This document shows positions 58,877 through 64,000 of a stretch of 64,000 nt of DNA, piece by piece (positions within the stretch are counted from its first letter, which is position 1; each line of letters begins with the position of its first letter). The DNA is from Pseudomonadota bacterium. GTDB taxonomy: Bacteria > Pseudomonadota > Alphaproteobacteria > Rhizobiales > Devosiaceae. The stretch covers positions 310,001-374,000 of the forward strand of contig JAEWGT010000009.1 of the NCBI GenBank assembly GCA_023388175.1. The letters run 5' to 3'. The translations under genes were made by a program, and so were the position numbers. The notes under the pieces were generated by a model. That model had not been told where the DNA came from, ran no database searches, and saw only the letters and a list, made by a program, of their open reading frames with translations.

Positions 58877-59929
58877 ATGGCTTCAGTAGAAATTCGCGAC
58901 CTTCGTAAAAGCTTTGGCCCGGTCGAAACCATTCACGGTGTGTCGATCGACGTGCCCGATGGAGAATTCGTCGCTCTGGTCGGCCCGTCCGGCTGCGGCA
59001 AGTCCACAATCCTGCGGCTATTGGCAGGCCTTGAGGAGGTGACCGGCGGGACGATTTCCATCGGTGGCCGCGTCATCAACGAAGTCGAGCCCAAGCACCG
59101 TGACATCGCCATGGTGTTCCAGAATTATGCGCTTTACCCGCATATGACCGTGGCCGAGAACATGGGTTTCTCCATGCGTCTCCTGAAAAAGCCGAAGGAG
59201 GAAATCCGGCGCGAAGTGGCCGCTGCGGCGGAAATTCTTGGCCTCACGCCCTATCTCGACCGCTATCCCAAACAGCTCTCCGGCGGCCAGCGCCAGCGCG
59301 TGGCCATGGGAAGGGCGATTGTCCGGCAGCCCCAGGTCTTTTTGTTTGACGAACCCCTGTCCAACCTCGACGCCCAACTGCGCGTCCAGATGCGCGCCGA
59401 ACTCAAGGCCATCCATAACAGGCTGAAGGTGACGACCATCTATGTAACCCATGACCAGGTGGAGGCTATGACAATGGCCGACCGGATCGTGGTCATGAAG
59501 GATGGCTATGTCATGCAGGCAGGTGCGCCGCTCGATCTTTATGACCGGCCGGACAACACGTTCGTCGCCCGCTTTGTCGGCTCGCCCTCGATGAATATTT
59601 TTCCCGCCGAGATCGTGGATGGCCGTGTTCACTTCGCCGGTCGGGATTGGGCGGCTGCGCCTGCCGGACGTACCGGCGCCTTGCAGATCGGCATCCGGCC
59701 TGAACATCTGGTCATTGGTGAAGGCGGGGCCGTGATGGATGTCGAGAACGTCGATCCGACCGGATCGGAAACCATGGTTCAGGGCAAGATGAACGGCCTA
59801 CCAGCCACTGTGCTGTTGCGTATCCGCGCCACGGTCCGGGCAGGCGATCAGCTCTCGCTATCCGCCGCGCCCGAACTGGTGCATCTGTTTGACGCCCAAA
59901 CCGGTGACCGGTTGCAGGAGGCGCCATAG
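58877..59929 (+). CDS. ABC transporter ATP-binding protein, UgpC/MalK type
   Basis: This 350-residue ATPase has Walker A GPSGCGKST, MVFQNYALYPHM, signature LSGGQRQR, FLFDEPLSNLDAQ and YVTHDQVEAMT, with a full C-terminal regulatory domain. The ATG at 58877 has GAGGA seven bases upstream. It is the last gene of the amino-sugar operon. Confidence 0.95.
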   Translation: MASVEIRDLRKSFGPVETIHGVSIDVPDGEFVALVGPSGCGKSTILRLLAGLEEVTGGTISIGGRVINEVEPKHRDIAMVFQNYALYPHMTVAENMGFSMRLLKKPKEEIRREVAAAAEILGLTPYLDRYPKQLSGGQRQRVAMGRAIVRQPQVFLFDEPLSNLDAQLRVQMRAELKAIHNRLKVTTIYVTHDQVEAMTMADRIVVMKDGYVMQAGAPLDLYDRPDNTFVARFVGSPSMNIFPAEIVDGRVHFAGRDWAAAPAGRTGALQIGIRPEHLVIGEGGAVMDVENVDPTGSETMVQGKMNGLPATVLLRIRATVRAGDQLSLSAAPELVHLFDAQTGDRLQEAP

Positions 59930-60125
59930 AAACGCGGCGGGCACGTCTGCATTCATCAAAAGTCGCGTCCTGTGAAGCGGTGTTGGCAAGCTGAGTTTGC
60001 CGGAGTTTGGGGCGGAAAGCGGCCGCCGAGCGTCATGGCCGGTCCGCCTCCCGGGCGAATGCGGCCTTTCACCGATGACGACAGGCAAAGTTGACGAGGC
60101 GCGGCTTCGCGCCTAACACTCTTCG

Positions 60126-60243
60126 CATGACTAAGGATATCAGCAGGCTTGTCGTAGGTGGGCGCATGGGCACGGCAGCGTAGCTGTCAGGCGAACGCAC
60201 CCATGCGCGGTAAATTCAGCCCCCAAGCGGGGCTTTTTTATTT
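60126..60243 (+). ncRNA. Candidate structured small RNA or 5' leader of the MFS gene
   Basis: After a possible promoter at 60091-60119, GCGCATGGG (60163-60171) pairs with CCCATGCGC (60200-60208). Inside this, GGCAGC and GCTGTC form a second short stem with a GTA loop. A terminator follows directly. No protein is encoded. It could be a trans-acting small RNA, or a riboswitch-like leader of the MFS gene that starts 33 bases later. I do not recognise a known family. Confidence 0.45.
60218..60243 (+). terminator. Rho-independent terminator before the MFS gene
   Basis: AGCCCC (60218-60223) pairs with GGGGCT (60229-60234) over a five-base loop, followed by TTTTTATTT. It would end the small RNA or attenuate the MFS transcript. 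Confidence 0.85.
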
Positions 60244-60275
60244 CCCGTCCCCACTTCCAGCTTAGCGGTCATCAA

Positions 60276-61469
60276 GTGCGAACTGCATCACCCAAACCGC
60301 GTCTTTCGACGCTGATCCTGCTGTCGGCACTCGCCATTCTGCCAGTCAATTTCTTTCTGCCTTCACTGCCGGGCATGGCCACGGAGTTCGCTGTTCCCTA
60401 CGGCGTCATGGGCATGTCCTTGGCAGCCTATGCCGGGGTGTCAGCATGCCTTCAGCTAGTCCTTGGTCCCCTTTCCGACCGATACGGCCGCCGCCCGGTC
60501 ATACTTCTGGCACTGGCGATTTTCATCATGGCGACGATCGGCTGCGCCGTCGCTTCCGATGCGTGGACGTTCCTTGCCTGCCGAATGGTCCAGGCCATAA
60601 TCGCCCCCACATATGCGATATCTCTTGCCGCTATCCGCGACACGACCAGCAGGGAGCAGGCAGCGGGTCAGTTTGGCTATCTGGCCATGGCTTGGGCCAT
60701 TGCGCCGATGCTGGGGCCGGCGCTTGGTGGACTGCTGGATCAGGCTATTGGTTGGAGAGCCAGCTTCTATATGCTCGCAGTCTTCGGTGCCGCCGTCCTG
60801 ATCTTGTGCTGGACGGATCTGGTCGAAACGAGCCGCGCGCCATCCAACACGATAACCGAACAGTATCGGGCCTATCCTGAACTCCTCGGCTCGACGCTCT
60901 TCTGGGCGTATTGCGTCTGCGCGGCCTTCTCCGTTGGTGCCTTCTACGCCTTCCTTGCCGGCGCCCCGCTGGCAGCTTCGGGCTTTGATTTGTCGCCAGC
61001 AGTTCTGGGTCTTTGCATGGGCTCGATCACCGGTGGCTTCATGGCCGGCAGCTTTCTGGCCGGGCGGCTGGCCGGCAGGTTGCCGGCGGCGACGATATTG
61101 GTTGCCGGACGTCTCTTGGCATGCGCCGGCCTGCTGTTCGGCCTCGTCCTCAACGTTGGGGGCATAAATCATGTCCTGGCATTGTTCGGGCCCTGCCTGT
61201 TTGTTGGCGTGTCGAACGGTCTGACGCAACCGAGCGCCACCGCTGGGGCGATTTCAGTTCATTCGGCACACACGGGAAGTGCGGCCGGGCTGGCGGGCGC
61301 GATTACGGTAGGAGGGGCATCCCTCATGGCTGCAGTCGCGGGTGCGGCTTTGACCGAGCAGAATGCGCGGTCTGGTCTATTCCTCATAATGCTGCTTTCA
61401 GCGGCCATCGCCCTTGGCGCAGCCCTGCTCGCTCGTCACTTGGCGCGCACTGACACCAGAACAACATAG
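60276..61469 (+). CDS. MFS multidrug efflux transporter, Bcr/CflA family
   Basis: This 397-residue protein has twelve predicted membrane segments. The MFS loop 2-3 motif reads GPLSDRYGRRPVILLAL, and the motif C region is MAWAIAPMLGPALGGLLDQ, as in Bcr/CflA proton-driven exporters. The start is GTG; no strong ribosome site is visible. Natural substrates of the family include drugs and sulfonamides; here they are unknown. It is alone, with a terminator in front. Confidence 0.9.
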   Translation: MRTASPKPRLSTLILLSALAILPVNFFLPSLPGMATEFAVPYGVMGMSLAAYAGVSACLQLVLGPLSDRYGRRPVILLALAIFIMATIGCAVASDAWTFLACRMVQAIIAPTYAISLAAIRDTTSREQAAGQFGYLAMAWAIAPMLGPALGGLLDQAIGWRASFYMLAVFGAAVLILCWTDLVETSRAPSNTITEQYRAYPELLGSTLFWAYCVCAAFSVGAFYAFLAGAPLAASGFDLSPAVLGLCMGSITGGFMAGSFLAGRLAGRLPAATILVAGRLLACAGLLFGLVLNVGGINHVLALFGPCLFVGVSNGLTQPSATAGAISVHSAHTGSAAGLAGAITVGGASLMAAVAGAALTEQNARSGLFLIMLLSAAIALGAALLARHLARTDTRTT

Positions 61470-61595
61470 TCGAGGCGGAAGCCGCCAATGGCCCCATCCT
61501 GCCGCGTTGTTTCGTGGTGTGGTCGTCCCTATGCCAGAAGATTGCTGCGCACTTATAGGCGGTCTGGACAGTAGCCCGTTTGGGCACTGGGCTGC

Positions 61596-62075
61596 CTATT
61601 GCTCCAAAAGCAGTTCCGAGGCGTCAAGAACAGCAGCCACTGCCGGGTCGTCTTCACCCAGCATGGCGGCAACGCGCTCCAGAGACGCAATGAGCATGCA
61701 CTGCTCCCAATCCTGCAAGGCCAGGAATTGCTCATGGAATTGGGCATGGACACCCTCGGGCGCGATGGCAAGCACCTTGCGGCCTGCTTCGGTCAGCGAA
61801 AGCAGGACTTGGCGCCGGTCCTTCTCGCCGCGCCGTTTCTGGATCATTCCCAGGCTTTCCAGCTTTTGCAGCAGTGCGGTGGTGGTCGCCTGGGTGATAC
61901 CCATCCTGCCAGCGACATGGCCTGCCGTCTGTTCCTGCCCGGTATCGAGCATCTGCATGAAGATGAGCTGGGACGGGGTGAGCCCGGTTTCGCGCATGAG
62001 CTGTTTTGAATTGAGTTCGGTGCGGCGCAGAATCTTGCGCATTGCGGTCAGCGCCAGCTTGGTACGGTCTTCCAC
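61596..62075 (-). CDS. MarR-family regulator, probable EctR-type repressor of ectoine genes
   Basis: This 159-residue protein has a MarR winged helix: TAGHVAGRMGITQATTTALL as recognition region, then RRGEKDRRQVLLSLTEAG as the wing with the conserved Asp-Arg pair. It is divergent from ectA, the position held by EctR regulators in other ectoine producers, so control of ectoine synthesis is the likely role. The start is GTG at 62075. Confidence 0.85.
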   Translation of the reverse strand: MEDRTKLALTAMRKILRRTELNSKQLMRETGLTPSQLIFMQMLDTGQEQTAGHVAGRMGITQATTTALLQKLESLGMIQKRRGEKDRRQVLLSLTEAGRKVLAIAPEGVHAQFHEQFLALQDWEQCMLIASLERVAAMLGEDDPAVAAVLDASELLLEQ

Positions 62076-62161
62076 GGCAACATCCTAGAACAGGTAAGAA
62101 CACACTACATCCCCGCAGCCATGAACCCAAGTTTGGATTGTGGCGGCATGTTGACTTTTAA

Positions 62162-62337
62162 TTCGTAACTACGAAGTGTTTTTCTGAAAGATTTTGGATT
62201 GGGCTGTGATGGATAAGGGGGTGGAAAAAAATTGTGCACACAAGCCATTGTTAAATAATGAAAAGGTAGAATTTTTCCGCAAGGATCGGAACGTGACGCG
62301 TGTCGATGGGTTGTGAATTTAGTTTTTACAAGCTAAA
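62162..62337. promoter_or_regulatory. ectR-ectA intergenic control region with two inverted repeats
   Basis: The 270-base AT-rich gap holds a perfect TTCGTA-AC-TACGAA repeat (62162-62175) and TTTAG(10)CTAAA (62318-62337), the latter ending ten bases before the ectA start. A TTGACT -35-like box lies at 62151. Either repeat could be bound by the MarR-type protein; osmotic control is expected but cannot be read. Confidence 0.5.
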
Positions 62338-62346
62338 CAATATCGC

Positions 62347-62922
62347 ATGATTTATGGCAACACAGTGCTTTACGATGCCGACGCTCTTCGTCGCAGCGCC
62401 GCTAAAGCCCCTGCCGTCAGGCTCCGCGCTCCGCGCGGTACTGATGGTGCGGCAATCTGGTCCCTGATCAAGGCTCAGCCTTCGTTGGATGACAATTCGC
62501 TCTACTGCAACCTGCTGCAGTCGACGCATTTTTCAGGGACCTGTGCCCTGGCCGAACAGGATGAAAAGATTGTCGGTTGGGTCTCCGGCTATATCCCTCC
62601 AGAGCAACCGGACACCTTGTTCATCTGGCAGGTTTGCGTCGATCCGGCCGTTCAGGGCCATGGGCTTGGGCGCAAGTTGATCGGCGATGTGCTGGCCCGG
62701 GCGGCCTGCCGCCATGTGACCATGCTGGAATGCACGATCACGAAAAACAATGAGCCCTCCTGGGCTCTGTTCACCTCGATTGCCCGGCGCCTCGGCGCGC
62801 AATTGCAGCAGGTCGAACATTTCTCGCGCGATGACCATTTCGCCGGACAGCATGACAGCGAATTCGCCGTCCGCATCGGCCCCTTCGATCCCGAGCAGTC
62901 CACTCGCCTGACCGGCCAGTGA
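62347..62922 (+). CDS. ectA: L-2,4-diaminobutyrate N4-acetyltransferase (ectoine biosynthesis)
   Basis: This 191-residue GNAT enzyme acetylates diaminobutyrate with acetyl-CoA, the second step to ectoine. The acetyl-CoA loop is VDPAVQGHGLGRKLI. SLDDNSLYCNLLQSTHFSGT and ECTITKNNEPSWALFTSIAR are EctA hallmarks. It starts at ATG 62347 without a clear ribosome site and is followed 44 bases later by ectB. Confidence 0.96.
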   Translation: MIYGNTVLYDADALRRSAAKAPAVRLRAPRGTDGAAIWSLIKAQPSLDDNSLYCNLLQSTHFSGTCALAEQDEKIVGWVSGYIPPEQPDTLFIWQVCVDPAVQGHGLGRKLIGDVLARAACRHVTMLECTITKNNEPSWALFTSIARRLGAQLQQVEHFSRDDHFAGQHDSEFAVRIGPFDPEQSTRLTGQ

Positions 62923-62966
62923 TTGCCTGCCATTCTTTTCGACCGCAGCTCTTCAGGAGACATTCC

Positions 62967-64000
62967 GTGACCACTCAAGCCACGATCACGCCTTTTAATA
63001 CGTTTGAGCGCGTCGAGAGCCGTGTACGGTCCTACTCGCGCAGCTTTCCGAAAATGTTCGACAAGGCAGTCGGCGCCAGCATCTACGACATGCAGGGCAA
63101 AGCCTATATCGACTTTCTGGCCGGTTGTTCGACCCTCAATTACGGGCACAATGACAAGGACCTCAAGGCGGCGCTGATCGAATACATTTCCAACGATGGC
63201 ATCGCTCATGGCCTCGACATGTTCACCGACGCCAAGGAGCATTTCCTTGCGACATTCGAGCGGCTGATTCTGCGTCCGCGCGGGATGAAGCATCAACTCC
63301 AGTTCACCGGCCCGACCGGCGCTAATGCGGTTGAAGCCGCCATGAAACTGGCGCGCAAGGTCACCGGCCGCACCAATATCATCGCCTTCACCAACGGCTT
63401 TCACGGCGTGACGCTGGGGGCCCTGGCCGCCACCGGCAACGGCAAGCATCGCGGCGGCGCGGCAACGCCGCTGTCGGGTGTCACCCGCGCCGCCTATGAC
63501 GGCTACCATGGTCCAGACATCAACACGGCCGACCTGCTCGATCGCCAGCTTTCGGACCCCTCCAGCGGCGTGGATGCGCCGGCGGCCATTATCGTGGAAA
63601 CAGTGCAGGGCGAGGGTGGGCTCAATGCCGCATCGCCTGAATGGCTGAGACAGATCGAGGCCATCGCCAAGAAACACGGCGCGCTGTTCATCATCGACGA
63701 TATCCAGGCCGGCTGCGGCCGCACCGGCGGGTTCTTTTCGTTCGATGGCATGGGCCTCTCGCCTGACATCGTCACCATGGCCAAGTCGCTTTCCGGCATG
63801 GGCCTGCCGCTCGCAGTCACGCTCATCAAGCCCGAGCACGACATCTGGAAGCCGGCGGAGCATAACGGCACCTTCCGCGGCAATAACCACGCCTTTGTCA
63901 CTGCTGCCGCTGCCCTTGAAAAATTCTGGTCCGATGACCGCTTTGCCGACGCCGTCGCCGAAAAAGCCCGCTATCTGGGCGAGCGCCTCGCCGCCATTGC
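62967..64000 (+). CDS. ectB: Diaminobutyrate--2-oxoglutarate transaminase, partial
   Basis: The frame from GTG 62967 runs off the right edge after about 344 codons. It begins MTTQATITPFNTFERVESRV and matches EctB throughout: FLAGCSTLNYGHNDKDLK, GPTGANAVEAAMKLARK for the PLP phosphate, IIDDIQAGCGRTG with the cofactor Asp, and TMAKSLSGMGLPLA with the Schiff-base Lys. AGGAG lies about eight bases before the start. It makes diaminobutyrate from aspartate semialdehyde and glutamate. ectC would follow outside the window. Confidence 0.96.
   Translation, partial: MTTQATITPFNTFERVESRVRSYSRSFPKMFDKAVGASIYDMQGKAYIDFLAGCSTLNYGHNDKDLKAALIEYISNDGIAHGLDMFTDAKEHFLATFERLILRPRGMKHQLQFTGPTGANAVEAAMKLARKVTGRTNIIAFTNGFHGVTLGALAATGNGKHRGGAATPLSGVTRAAYDGYHGPDINTADLLDRQLSDPSSGVDAPAAIIVETVQGEGGLNAASPEWLRQIEAIAKKHGALFIIDDIQAGCGRTGGFFSFDGMGLSPDIVTMAKSLSGMGLPLAVTLIKPEHDIWKPAEHNGTFRGNNHAFVTAAAALEKFWSDDRFADAVAEKARYLGERLAAI

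Larger units (their letters stand above)
59930..60275. other. Intergenic region holding a candidate small RNA unit
   Basis: No gene is seen in the first 160 bases. TTGACG (60091-60096) and TAACAC (60114-60119), spaced 17 bases, may be a promoter; the spacer carries a GGCGCG/CGCGCC hairpin. The structured stretch that follows is listed separately. Confidence 0.5.

Noticed and set aside
1..64000. CRISPR arrays, tRNA or rRNA genes, transposases, integrases
   Set aside because: No regularly spaced repeats, tRNA-like cloverleaf segments, rRNA sequence or mobile-element proteins were seen on either strand.

Overview
The window looks like part of the chromosome of a GC-rich alphaproteobacterium, most likely a soil or marine Hyphomicrobiales member such as Devosia or Pelagibacterium. 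That is inference from codon use, the density of ABC uptake operons, the LacI, GntR and MocR regulators, the intergenic palindromic repeat near 12000 and an ectoine operon. There are no rRNA or tRNA genes, no insertion sequences, no CRISPR array and no phage genes. Almost every gene belongs to a substrate-specific uptake and catabolism block, so the window reads as a row of independent nutrient-utilisation islands.

Layout: (1) 1-7386, minus strand: partial peptide-type binding protein, TauE/SafE exporter, aldehyde dehydrogenase, CobW GTPase, YtcJ-like amidohydrolase and a MocR regulator. (2) 7768-24265: a catabolic regulon with two HisD-like dehydrogenases, an in-frame alpha/beta-hydrolase-SnoaL fusion, a RraA-like protein, a zinc methyltransferase of the MetE type, a bicupin, an SDR, an amidase, a complete sugar-type ABC importer, its own LacI repressor, and a decayed aconitase gene. 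Four near-identical 18-bp palindromes (TTTGCATACGTATGCAAA type) lie in front of its four transcription units and tie them together. (3) 24379-32175: an eight-gene minus-strand operon that combines a polar-amino-acid ABC importer, a DIT1/PvcA (isonitrile synthase family) protein, a ROK kinase, a GntR regulator and two tandem diverged NagB paralogues, with a divergent methyltransferase. This is the strongest candidate for an undescribed system. (4) 32296-40168: a fructan/sucrose operon (LacI, ABC importer, cytosolic GH32, exported GH32-like enzyme). (5) 40395-49078: a peptide-type ABC operon with two binding proteins, a DppC-DppD-DppF triple fusion, RidA, and a divergent MocR-like regulator that lacks the PLP lysine. 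(6) 49195-59929: an amino-sugar cluster (NagB-like, LacI, SIS, NagA-like, ceramidase-like hydrolase, ABC importer, AGE-like epimerase) under two LacI operators. (7) 60091-64000: a candidate small RNA, an MFS efflux pump, and the start of an ectoine operon (MarR/EctR-like, ectA, partial ectB).

The sugar-type ABC operons share a design: the binding-protein gene comes first, followed by a GC-rich stem-loop and then the permeases. This probably keeps the binding protein in excess. All function calls come from reading motifs by eye; no searches were run.
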